A stretch of 64,000 nt of DNA, taken from contig CP128857.1 of assembly GCA_030388725.1 (NCBI GenBank), forward strand, positions 3,286,001 through 3,350,000, written 5' to 3'. Positions 54,334 to 63,052 of this stretch are shown here, one piece after another (position 1 is the first letter of the stretch; every line of letters begins with the position of its first letter). The stretch comes from Prodigiosinella aquatilis. Its GTDB lineage: Bacteria > Pseudomonadota > Gammaproteobacteria > Enterobacterales > Enterobacteriaceae. The notes below the pieces were generated by a model. The model did no database searches. It worked only from the letters and a program-made list of their open reading frames with translations, and was not told the DNA's origin. The position numbers and the translations under genes are program-made.

Positions 54334-55068
54334 CTATATTGCAACCAATTTTTTGGTCATTAGCGATTCCGTGAAGGCTCGAAACAGATTGAGCTCGAGT
54401 GCTTTGCTTATGGCATGGCGAGAATTAATTACATTAAGTTTTCTGACAGAGTTATTGATATGGAATTTCACTGTTGCCTCACTGATACCCAGTGTTCTGG
54501 ACACCTCTTTATAAGTATTCCCTCTACTAACCAAGAAAAGCACTTCTGTTTCACGTGGTGTAATCAATGCACTTTGCAAGCAATCCAAAGGCACCGTTTT
54601 ACCTTTAACGAAGTGTTTATATCTCATTGCTTTTTCGTGAGTAGTCACTAACAACATTTGTAAATCATTTTCTCTGTTCTTTATAAAATCCTCAAAATCA
54701 TTTTTTTCATCATTGTTAGCAATAGTCAAGATCGCCAGATTGTTATCATGATCGTGAAGAACGAATGTGTAACCTACGGTGATGCCATGTTCCCTTAGAT
54801 ACATGGCAACATCTTCATTTTCAGACCGTAAGACAGCGAGATCGTTATCATCCCAGGAAAATGGAGTTACTCTTTTTAAAGATAAATGTATAACAGGATC
54901 ATTGATAAAAAGTTTATTATCAATATAGGTATCAATACATTTTTGTGGGTAGTTAGAAATAAAAACAGGATTTGATAAAGAAGATTTATCCATCATAAAG
55001 TAAGCGAATAAAACATTCCCATAGGTCTTTAGCTTTCTTTCTATAAAATAACTGATTTCTTTATTCAT
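54334..55068 (-). CDS. carR: LuxR-type activator of carbapenem synthesis CarR
   Basis: 244-aa LuxR-family transcription factor. The N-terminal autoinducer-binding domain covers about 1-160 and the C-terminal helix-turn-helix about 175-240 (LITPRETEVLFLVSRGNTYKEVS then TVKFHINNSVRKL). Five of the six usual ligand-pocket residues are present (Tyr48, Asp57, Pro58, Trp72, Gly99), but the first Trp is Cys44. The start at 55068 gives the CarR length known from Pectobacterium. It is upstream of carA on the same strand, with no luxI-type gene in the window. Confidence 0.95.
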   Translation of the reverse strand: MNKEISYFIERKLKTYGNVLFAYFMMDKSSLSNPVFISNYPQKCIDTYIDNKLFINDPVIHLSLKRVTPFSWDDNDLAVLRSENEDVAMYLREHGITVGYTFVLHDHDNNLAILTIANNDEKNDFEDFIKNRENDLQMLLVTTHEKAMRYKHFVKGKTVPLDCLQSALITPRETEVLFLVSRGNTYKEVSRTLGISEATVKFHINNSVRKLNVINSRHAISKALELNLFRAFTESLMTKKLVAI

Positions 55069-55239
55069 CAACAATATTCCCAGAAAATATTAGTAAAAAA
55101 GCAAGAATTACCGATATTTTCCCTGATAAAACAATCCCAGTCATTATTATTGATATATAAACACCATGACTCTAATGGCTACCAACCATATCAATGCATA
55201 AACAATTCGTCAACATTTTATATCCATATTAACTAAACA

Positions 55240-55370
55240 CACCTTAAATAATTCAAATCATAGGAAGGCGGCAGTCAAGTCAATCCACAGGTGCTTGTAT
55301 AAATAAGTAACTGGAGTGAGTAAAAGCGACCAGCACAAGCACACTGACAACGTAAAGTATGTTGGGGATA
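55240..55370 (-). repeat. Degenerate ERIC element upstream of carR
   Basis: About 130 bases follow the reverse ERIC consensus: AAATAATTCAAATCATAGGA, AGGCGGCAGTCAAG, CAATCCACAGGTGCTTG, ATAAGTAACTGGAGTGAGT, GTAAAGTATGTTGGGGATA. It is degenerate at roughly every fifth base. It occupies much of the 450-base gap upstream of carR. Confidence 0.65.
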
Positions 55371-55520
55371 AAATGATTATCATCAATAACAATTGATAGA
55401 TTTATTATTTATTTCGCAATGTTTTTATTAACGTTCTGTTGGTAATACAGGCGGTGTTGCAACGAAAAATGAGAGGTTGAGATGATAATATAAGTTTTGT
55501 AATTGACTATTTTAATATAT

Positions 55521-55925
55521 TCATCCCATCAGTATGTCGCCATGTCCGTTAACGACGAGCTTTATCGCAGATTGTTGATAAATACCTGTCTCGAGTCTCA
55601 CTATTTTACAACCATTCACAATAGCAATTTTTTCGAGATGGGAAATGATTTTATACCCTAACTTTACACCTCGACAGGATGGCTTAATGAAAACCCTTTT
55701 TATTTCAGCCGCATTTCCATCCTGAAATAATAATGCACCACAACCTATAGCTGCCCCATCTGAATTTCGAACTAATAAACAACAAATCGCATCATCATCT
55801 TGTGCACTTAAATCAATACAGTGAGCGCTTTCCAGGGGATAGCGTGGCAATTGAAAAGCATCCAGCTCAGAGATAAGCGCTTTCAGCTCAAGTGAGTCCT
55901 TTTTTACTTCCGAAATAGTAAACAT
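55521..55925 (-). pseudogene. GNAT acetyltransferase, C-terminally truncated
   Basis: 134 codons of a GNAT protein: acceptor region IGCGALLFQDGNAAEIKRVF, acetyl-CoA loop KPSCRGVKLGYKIISHLE, then ARLETGIYQ-type strand KIVRLETGIYQQSAIKL. In relatives this is followed by about 25 more residues (YEKHGY...); here the frame changes to VVNGHGDILMG and stops. The core is complete, so residual activity cannot be excluded. Start taken at 55925 (MFTISEV). Confidence 0.65.
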
Positions 55926-56199
55926 TGGCTGCACTCACGTAATGTCGTTGTCACCCTTATCAAAAATGCTAAATGAGGCGAGAAGCGTAATTCACCAGAA
56001 CGTAATCGGCTGCGCTGGCCAATGACTGCCACTGATCCAGACCACCTTAGTCCGTCTGCCGGGCTTTCCCAACGAAACAGGAATACCCGGCAGGCAAAAC
56101 CTTTCATGCATCTGGACTTCGTTGCTACCAATGAATCGGCTGGCACGAAGTCATCATGACAGGAACTTTCATGACCTAAAAGGCCGCGCTAACAACACG

Positions 56200-57591
56200 T
56201 CAAAACGCACCGTCGATATCCGTCACACCGATCAACTTGTGGTTAACAAACTCCTTCAAGCCCAGATCAATCAGCTCGCGCCCATAACCAGAACGACGCA
56301 CGCCACCGAAAGGCAAGTCAGCCTTCACAGCAGTCGGGTGGTTAATGTAGACCATACCAGTAGAGATCTTTTTGGCTACCTCAACACCGTGCGCGATGTC
56401 CTGGGTAAATACCGAACCACCGAGACCAAACGGTGAGTCGTTGGCGATAGCGATGGCTTCCGCCTCGTTTTTGGCCTTGAAGATCAGCGATACCGGACCG
56501 AAGAACTCCCAATAATAAGCGGGATTATCCACAGTCAATTCTGTCAACATCACGGGTCGGACGAAAGCGCCGGTGGATGGTACTTCGGCACCGATCACGG
56601 TAGCAGTAGCCCCCTGAGCGACCGCTTTTTCGACCTGTTTTATGACATCATCGGCTGCACCTTGAGAAGACAGTGGCGCCAGGGTGGTCGATGGATCCAT
56701 CGGGTCGCCGGCCTTGAGCGCGGCCACACCCGCAGCATAGCGTTTGACGAACTCATCGTAGATGGCCTCGACCACGATAAGGCGCTTGGACGAGCAACAT
56801 ACCTGACCCGCATTCCAGTGGCGTCCGAACACCGCCCACTTCACTGCTTTATCCAGGTCAGCGTCGGCCAGCACCACAAAAGCGTCAGCACCACCGAGTT
56901 CCATCGTGGATTTCTTCAGCGCCTGGCCCGCCTGAGCAGCAACAATGGCACCAGCGTCTTCCGAGCCCGTCAGCGCCACGCCATGCACACGTGGGTCGTT
57001 AATCATCATCTCGATCTGGCTACGGGTGGCGTAGAGATTCTTGAAGCCACCGACCGGCAAACCGGCCTCAAGCATCAATTTTTCAAAGACGTCAGCGCAC
57101 TGGGGTACGTTAGAGGCGTGCTTAAGTACGACCACGTTGCCAGCGGCCAACTGTGGGGCGATGATGCGGGCGATTTGATAATACGGGAAGTTCCAGGGTT
57201 CAATCGCCAGAATAATCCCCAGCGGTTCGTGCACTATCATCGCCTCAGTCACTGCCGGATCCTTGGATGGCAGCGTCTCCGGTGCCAGAAGCTTTTCAGC
57301 GTTCTCGACGTAATACTCAAAAATCGCCGCGGACAATTCAACCTCCGCTTTCGCTTCGCTTAGCAACTTCCCCATCTCCAGAGTCAGTACCCCGGCGTAC
57401 TCAGTGCATTTCTTGCGCAGCAAATCAGCCGCCTTCTGCAGCACTGCAACACGCTCAGCGATGGTGACATCCTTCCACTTAAGGAAAGCTGCTTGACCCT
57501 GTTCCAATGCCTGTGACACTTCCATGTCAGTAGCGTTAGGGAACGTCTTCAGGATTTTTCCCGTGTAGGGATTGGTGCTAGCGTATGCCAT
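56200..57591 (-). CDS. Succinate-semialdehyde dehydrogenase, Sad/YneI type
   Basis: NAD(P)-dependent aldehyde dehydrogenase of 463 aa, most like the succinate-semialdehyde dehydrogenases of the Sad/GabD family, which turn succinate semialdehyde into succinate. The catalytic Cys is in GRHWNAGQVCCSSKR, the catalytic Glu in STMELGGADAFVV, and the cofactor region is ALTGSEDAGAIVA. The start at 57591 (MAYASTNPYTG) has AGAGGA upstream; the frame is open 28 codons further, but those residues look random. Substrate is inferred from the family. Confidence 0.87.
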   Translation of the reverse strand: MAYASTNPYTGKILKTFPNATDMEVSQALEQGQAAFLKWKDVTIAERVAVLQKAADLLRKKCTEYAGVLTLEMGKLLSEAKAEVELSAAIFEYYVENAEKLLAPETLPSKDPAVTEAMIVHEPLGIILAIEPWNFPYYQIARIIAPQLAAGNVVVLKHASNVPQCADVFEKLMLEAGLPVGGFKNLYATRSQIEMMINDPRVHGVALTGSEDAGAIVAAQAGQALKKSTMELGGADAFVVLADADLDKAVKWAVFGRHWNAGQVCCSSKRLIVVEAIYDEFVKRYAAGVAALKAGDPMDPSTTLAPLSSQGAADDVIKQVEKAVAQGATATVIGAEVPSTGAFVRPVMLTELTVDNPAYYWEFFGPVSLIFKAKNEAEAIAIANDSPFGLGGSVFTQDIAHGVEVAKKISTGMVYINHPTAVKADLPFGGVRRSGYGRELIDLGLKEFVNHKLIGVTDIDGAF

Positions 57592-58300
57592 ATTGATTAT
57601 CCTCTTATAGTTGCTTGTGGACTTAAACACGCACGGCGGACAATGAGGCCATGTCAAACACGAACGGTAGCGCATCAGTACGCACTATCCGCCCGTAGGC
57701 CTCATTGACCGGGACCCATACGGAATATTGGGTGATCAGTCAGACTGATCTTTTTCACACGGAGGTCGAGTACTTCCCGCACTCTCAAACATCTGGCGAG
57801 GTAGACGTTCCGTTGATCCCATATTAATTTTTTCCACTGTCTGGCATCGTACGATGTGTCACATAGTTTACGCAAGCAACACTATTCTTCATCACTCTTA
57901 ACTAAATTCACAAATAGACCCACAATGAGTGCTCCATCGTTCCCGCCCTCTTCACCTTCCAACGCTCGGGAAAAGGTCAGCATGACCACAACTATCCGAA
58001 GGCGTCTCGATAACCGAAGTGCAAAAGTCGAAGGGATTACAAAGTTACTAAATTTAAAATTAATTACTCATTGCTTTCTCATAAATAAAATATTCTGTTA
58101 CTAACAATAACACTTACACATAAAATGATTGGATCGTTAAGTCAATACAACAGACAGATGCTCATTAAATAAATTAATGACACCGTTATGATTGGTACAC
58201 TCTGGTCATTACTATTGATAGTAATGACCCGTCGTATGTTTCACCTCCTTAATAAAGCGTCGATAGTCAAGTGGATGGATCGTTTTACTGGCGGATTGTT
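57592..58300. other. Intergenic region upstream of the aldehyde dehydrogenase
   Basis: About 700 bases without a credible gene. The open frame at 57856-58104 has no ribosome binding site, and its translation is not family-like. The dehydrogenase promoter should be in the first 200 bases. Confidence 0.45.
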
Positions 58301-58385
58301 TATACTCAAAATAATTCGAGTTGCAGGAAAGCGGCAAGAGAGTGAATCCCGATGAGCTTACTCAGATAAATGATTCAGGAGAGAA
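58301..58385 (+). repeat. Partial ERIC element with divergent tail
   Basis: TATACTCAAAATAATTCGAG, then TTGCAGGAAAGCGGCAAGAG and GTGAATCCCGATGAGCTTAC match half an ERIC element. After TGATTCAGG the sequence departs from ERIC and resembles the insert in the copy at 61379. Confidence 0.7.
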
Positions 58386-58548
58386 ATCCGGTGCCATCAA
58401 CGTTGAAGCAAACCGCGTCTTAAAAATAATTTTTGTTCTATGGACTTACATTTAATCTTATTGATTACTGAGTTAGTGATGAAATTTTTACCTTTTTGCG
58501 TCAGGTTAAGCAATTATTGATGTCAGAACTTATTGAAGGGAGATGGTG

Positions 58549-59325
58549 ATGTTTTCTGATGCTGTTATTGCCGATATGAATCAACTGGCACGTTTTCTCG
58601 CTTACGATCAGACGACCGGACACGGGCCGGTTGGCAAGCCTTCGCTATTGATCCTGCTGGGCAACGCGATTTTACCTACTGCTGAGGCGGCATTTCAGGC
58701 ACTGACTCGGGGTTCTGTTTCAAGATTGCTGATTGCCGGAGGCATCGGTCATTCCACAACGTTGCTATACCAAGCGGTGCAGCAACATCCGCGTTATCAG
58801 CACATTGCCACTGATGGGCGCAGCGAAGCTGAAGTGTTATATGACATCGGCGTGCGGTGCTTTGCGCTGTCGCCAGAGCAGTTGCTATTGGAAACTGCTT
58901 CGACCAACTGTGGCGATAATGCGTTACAGGCACGCCGTGTGCTGGAAGCCGCCGGTGATACGCATGCGCAAATCACTCTGACCCAGGATCCGCTGATGCA
59001 ATTACGCACCGACGCCAGTTTCCGTCACGTCTGGCGTGATCGTCCTGAAATCAGTTTCCTTAACTGGCCGACATTTGTGCCACAACTTGAGCGCGATGGC
59101 GAAAGCCTGCGTTTTGCCGGAATAGATAACCAGAGTCTGTGGTCGTTACCCCGTTTTGCTTCGTTGCTGCTGGGGGAGATCCCCCGTCTGCGCAATGCAC
59201 CAGGAGGATACGGCCCCCGAGGTGCCGACTTTATTGCTGAGGTGGATATACCGGCGGAGATTGAAACAATCTACGCACGGCTGCGTCCGGTACTGGAAGT
59301 GAATTACGGCGACAGATCCTTCTGA
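58549..59325 (+). CDS. ydcF: YdcF family (DUF218) protein
   Basis: 258-aa cytoplasmic protein of the YdcF family; E. coli YdcF (266 aa) binds S-adenosylmethionine but has no known reaction. Family segments: SLLILLGNAILPTAEAAFQAL, LLIAGGIGHST, the Asn-rich ETASTNCGDNALQARRVLE and LTQDPLMQLRTDASF. The ATG at 58549 has AAGGGAG six bases upstream; the ATG two codons earlier is too close to it. It stands alone. Confidence 0.88.
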   Translation: MFSDAVIADMNQLARFLAYDQTTGHGPVGKPSLLILLGNAILPTAEAAFQALTRGSVSRLLIAGGIGHSTTLLYQAVQQHPRYQHIATDGRSEAEVLYDIGVRCFALSPEQLLLETASTNCGDNALQARRVLEAAGDTHAQITLTQDPLMQLRTDASFRHVWRDRPEISFLNWPTFVPQLERDGESLRFAGIDNQSLWSLPRFASLLLGEIPRLRNAPGGYGPRGADFIAEVDIPAEIETIYARLRPVLEVNYGDRSF

Positions 59326-59340
59326 CACATCGCCATTACC

Positions 59341-59668
59341 TCACGGGGTTGCGCATTTCTGCACAATGCCAGCGACAGTGCGGTCCAACCAGCAGTGTCA
59401 GTACCATCGGGCTTTGCAGACCGATTACGCATTACCGTCCCGGCCATCGGCTACCGCATGCTGTTATCGCATTTGTCTGAGTTTCGTCAGCGCTATCCCG
59501 AGGTAGAACTGGATTTCGATTTTAGCGAGCGGATAGTAGCAGTGATTAATGAAGGGTTTGATATTGCGATCCGCAGTGGCGAACTGAGTAGCTCGCAAAT
59601 GATGTCGCACCGCCGACTGGGGCCGTTTCGTTTTTCGATTGTCGGGAGCCCGGAATACTTCATTCAAG
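59341..59668 (+). pseudogene. LysR-family regulator fragment (middle part)
   Basis: A reading frame with the effector-domain pattern LRITVPAIGYRMLLSHLSEF, RQRYPEVELDFDFSER, GFDIAIRSGEL, FSIVGSPEYF. The DNA-binding N-terminus and the last 100 or so residues are missing. The 3' end runs into the terminal region of the beta-helix gene on the other strand. Confidence 0.78.
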
Positions 59669-61285
59669 TTTGCTGTTGCTACTTAGGTTATTGACGCTCT
59701 GTGTTTTGGCTGCAAAATGAAAAGCCGTATGACTATCCGTCACCATATTGCCGCTGACCACATTCAAGCCGAAACAGGTGGCATCAATATCAACGCCCCT
59801 AACAACGGCGAAGCTCAGTATGTTTTCCGCAATTTTGGTATTGCCGGAACTGAACAGCACAATGCCTGAGCCGCCACACTTATCGACCCTATTAAGTGAA
59901 ATAATGCAGCCCTGGGAAAACATGGCATAGAGGCCATTCACCCGCGCATTTTTAACGATATTCGACGCGATGACCACATCTTCACAGGGCGTTTTGCTTT
60001 TCTGCGAGGAGACATAAATACCATGCTCACACGTATCCAGCGTATTATTGCTTATCAAGATATTTGACGCAGTGACAATACGAACACCGGTTTTCTGGAT
60101 ATTACGCAACATATTCCCGCTAATGCTGATTCCGCCGATAATCGATCCATCATGATTCGAGTCATTCACATCAATACCATGATAGTGGCAGTCTTCAATG
60201 ATATTACCCACCACCGTCACACGTTTGGAATTAGATATTCCAATTCCGGCCGGTGCCAATAACTCACTGGTGGTTTGTTGGTTGCAGTTTCGTACATTGT
60301 TTGCAGTAACCGATATCCCCTCTGCGCCTTGCAGATAAATCCCGGCACCAAAGCTATTATCCCCTTTGGCCGGATTCTTTCTCGACCCGGTGATACCGTC
60401 AATAATATTGGTGCTGACTACACTACCCACTACCTGGGAGCGTTGTTTGCCACGGTACATCAGTATTCCGTAACAGCTGTGTTTGCCAATCATATTTTCG
60501 CTGATCAGCGTGTTATCAATACGATCAAAATCCCCCGGAGAATCATTCAACGTCTGTACCACTATGCCATAGCCGCCCTGCCCCAAACACCGATTACCAC
60601 GAATATGATTACCATTACCGCTAAAATAGACGGCGATATCAATAGAGAATGCCTCCTCCTGCCCGGCATCCCCGGCCGCACCAATTTGGTTACTGCTAAT
60701 GACAGCGTAATGAGAATTGACCAACTGAACTGCACCACCAATATGCCCGGATAAAGTACAGTCGTTTACCGTTGGGTAACTGCATTGCACCAATTTAATA
60801 CAGCAGGTGTGATAAATAGATCCGATACCACCGCCGGCAATAACGGTAATGCCATCAAAGGTGATATTATTTATGCCTTCCGCTATGAAGACATTTTTAA
60901 CTTCTCCTTTTGACATCACGATAGAGCCTGATCCAAACACTTTTTGTCCCGAATGTCTGATTAGCAGTGTATTGGACACGCTATATTCCCCGTCAGGGAT
61001 ATAAACGTGTTTACCCGAATCCAGCGCTGCCTGAATAGCGGCATAATTATCAGCAGACGACGTTTCAGCATTGAAATCCAGAATACTGATGGTATCGGTA
61101 TACCGCGGTACCGTTGAAAAGGAATTTTCCGGCGGGATGAGTGACGTTGCCGGTGATTTCATTGACGACCAGGTTTTACCTGTGGCCAGAAATGACAACG
61201 GCAGCAAACACCATAATGCTTTAATGCCTAATATCCTTCTGGAACGGTCAATCGACTTCAATAAAGATCTATTTCTTGCTGCCAT
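59660..61285 (-). CDS. Exported right-handed parallel beta-helix protein
   Basis: 541-aa protein. The N-terminus (about 1-36) is basic then hydrophobic (RSRRILGIKALWCLLPLSFL), an export signal; SRRILG is near the twin-arginine pattern. From about residue 65 it is a pectate-lyase-3-like beta helix (FNAETSSADNYAAIQAALDSG, then many repeats of the type ISNNTLD, VVGNIIED, ISENMIG). Such proteins next to polysaccharide genes are often polysaccharide lyases or hydrolases. Catalytic residues cannot be assigned, and the substrate is unknown. Confidence 0.78.
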   Translation of the reverse strand: MAARNRSLLKSIDRSRRILGIKALWCLLPLSFLATGKTWSSMKSPATSLIPPENSFSTVPRYTDTISILDFNAETSSADNYAAIQAALDSGKHVYIPDGEYSVSNTLLIRHSGQKVFGSGSIVMSKGEVKNVFIAEGINNITFDGITVIAGGGIGSIYHTCCIKLVQCSYPTVNDCTLSGHIGGAVQLVNSHYAVISSNQIGAAGDAGQEEAFSIDIAVYFSGNGNHIRGNRCLGQGGYGIVVQTLNDSPGDFDRIDNTLISENMIGKHSCYGILMYRGKQRSQVVGSVVSTNIIDGITGSRKNPAKGDNSFGAGIYLQGAEGISVTANNVRNCNQQTTSELLAPAGIGISNSKRVTVVGNIIEDCHYHGIDVNDSNHDGSIIGGISISGNMLRNIQKTGVRIVTASNILISNNTLDTCEHGIYVSSQKSKTPCEDVVIASNIVKNARVNGLYAMFSQGCIISLNRVDKCGGSGIVLFSSGNTKIAENILSFAVVRGVDIDATCFGLNVVSGNMVTDSHTAFHFAAKTQSVNNLSSNSKLE

Positions 61286-61373
61286 AACAAACTCCCGCTA
61301 TATAACCCAACATCAGAGATAATACAGAACACGTACTACAGAACATCGCGTGTGATAATGGCAACATATACAC

Positions 61374-61562
61374 TAACTAATTCGAGTTGCAGGAAGCTGG
61401 CAAGCGAAGGAATTCCGATGAACTTACTCAGGTAAGTGATTCGGATGACAAATCTGCCGGGAGTAGATTTGAACACTTGCTTGCAGCGGTCCTAAAGGTC
61501 AAGGATAGGTCGAGTAATGGAGTACCGCCAACGCGCATGCAACTTGACGTATGGCGAGTATA
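61374..61562 (+). repeat. ERIC element with an internal insert of about 75 bases
   Basis: The left part, ACTAATTCGAGTTGCAGGAA to GGTAAGTGATTCGG (61374-61444), and the right part, CGCCAACGCGCATGCAACTT to GCGAGTATA (about 61526-61562), are the two halves of an ERIC element. The intervening bases are not ERIC. The right part ends at the wcaJ 3' end. Confidence 0.65.
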
Positions 61563-61567
61563 AAATG

Positions 61568-62968
61568 TTAATAAGACCTATCACTGATAAAACCTTTATA
61601 GAAGGTTATGAAAAATATCTTTATATCCAACCAAAGACTCCAGTTACGGATATATTCAAGATCATACTCCACTCTGGCAGACATCTTATCCAGGGTATCG
61701 GTTTCCCCACGACAACCATTAATCTGAGCCAGTCCGGTAATTCCCGGTTTCACTTTGTGACGCAACATATACCCACGAATCAGAATCCGATACTGTTCAT
61801 TGTGGGCAGTTGCATGTGGACGTGGCCCAACGATGGACATATCCCCTTTAAGTACATTGATGAACTGCGGTAACTCATCCAGTGAAGTGCGTCTCAGGAA
61901 ACGCCCCACCGGGGTAACACGTTTATCTCCCTTGACTGCCTGAATAATATTGTCTCCATTCTCCGTGACACGCATCGAACGAAATTTCCACACATCAATC
62001 GGCTTACCATCCACACCATAACGAGTCTGACGGAAAATTACCGGACCAGGCGAGGTTAATTTAATTACCGCTGCAATCAATAGCATCAGTGGAAAAATAA
62101 TCAAAAGAATGCTTGAGGACAAAATAATATCTTCCAACCTTTTGAGTACCTGGTTAATACCGTTTATTGGCGTGTCAACAAGCGACACAATTGATACGCC
62201 GTTCACCTCTTCGCTACCGATTTGCAGAATGCTCAGTGAAGAGGTGTCGGGGATAAGCATGACCGAGCAAGTGGTATTGAGTAACTCCCAAACCAGACTT
62301 TTTATCTTCATCTCTTCAGACATCGGCATGGCAATATAAACTCTGTCGATATTACCGTTTCTGGCTTCCTGGACCAGCGTCTGAAAGTCACCAGCATAAG
62401 GAAAATCCATCTGTTGCTTCTGGGCACTATCGTCATAAATACCTACGACGTTAAATCCCATCCACCGGGCATCATTAAAGCTCCTGGCCAGATTGATCCC
62501 CACTGGTAGCGCTCCTGCAATTGCAACATTGCGAGAAAATTTTCTCATTTGCAGAATTAATCGAGTCATCATCCTGATACTCAAACGACTGAGGAATAAA
62601 CCCACAGAAACCCAGAAATACCACTGCAAAAATAAACTAATACGAATAAAATCGGAATCAATACCGAATAACATAGTGATAAAATAAGTAACGATAATAC
62701 TCAGTGACCAGCTCTGCAGCAAAATGATTATTTCCGTCGTAAACTTCACGCCTCGCCAGGGGTGATATACGTTCTCTATTTCGCCAATCATCATAAAAAC
62801 GGCCAGAGAGATAAGAACCAACACCATCTTTTCGTTAAAAAAGATATCATTCCTCACTAAATAAAAAAAATAGACTGAAAGAAGAATAATTGTCACATCA
62901 GCAAAACGCTGCACCATTAGAATAACTGATGTGCTTGCTCTGATTTGAGCACTTTTAAAATTTGTCAT
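61568..62968 (-). CDS. Undecaprenyl-phosphate glucose phosphotransferase, WcaJ family
   Basis: Polyisoprenyl-phosphate hexose-1-phosphate transferase that starts exopolysaccharide repeat synthesis on undecaprenyl phosphate. It has 466 aa from the Met at 62968: four N-terminal spans, a Rossmann-like domain (NVAIAGALPVGINLARSF), a fifth hydrophobic segment (about 270-295) and the catalytic domain with KFRSMR, GRFLRRTSLDELPQ and VGPRPHA. The sugar (glucose or galactose) is inferred from the WcaJ likeness. Confidence 0.9.
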   Translation of the reverse strand: MTNFKSAQIRASTSVILMVQRFADVTIILLSVYFFYLVRNDIFFNEKMVLVLISLAVFMMIGEIENVYHPWRGVKFTTEIIILLQSWSLSIIVTYFITMLFGIDSDFIRISLFLQWYFWVSVGLFLSRLSIRMMTRLILQMRKFSRNVAIAGALPVGINLARSFNDARWMGFNVVGIYDDSAQKQQMDFPYAGDFQTLVQEARNGNIDRVYIAMPMSEEMKIKSLVWELLNTTCSVMLIPDTSSLSILQIGSEEVNGVSIVSLVDTPINGINQVLKRLEDIILSSSILLIIFPLMLLIAAVIKLTSPGPVIFRQTRYGVDGKPIDVWKFRSMRVTENGDNIIQAVKGDKRVTPVGRFLRRTSLDELPQFINVLKGDMSIVGPRPHATAHNEQYRILIRGYMLRHKVKPGITGLAQINGCRGETDTLDKMSARVEYDLEYIRNWSLWLDIKIFFITFYKGFISDRSY

Positions 62969-63052
62969 AATATACCCATCATGTAGCAAAATATCTCACT
63001 GTGATACTGAGCTTTTTACTAAATGGAAATATCGAAATAACAGAACCGATTT

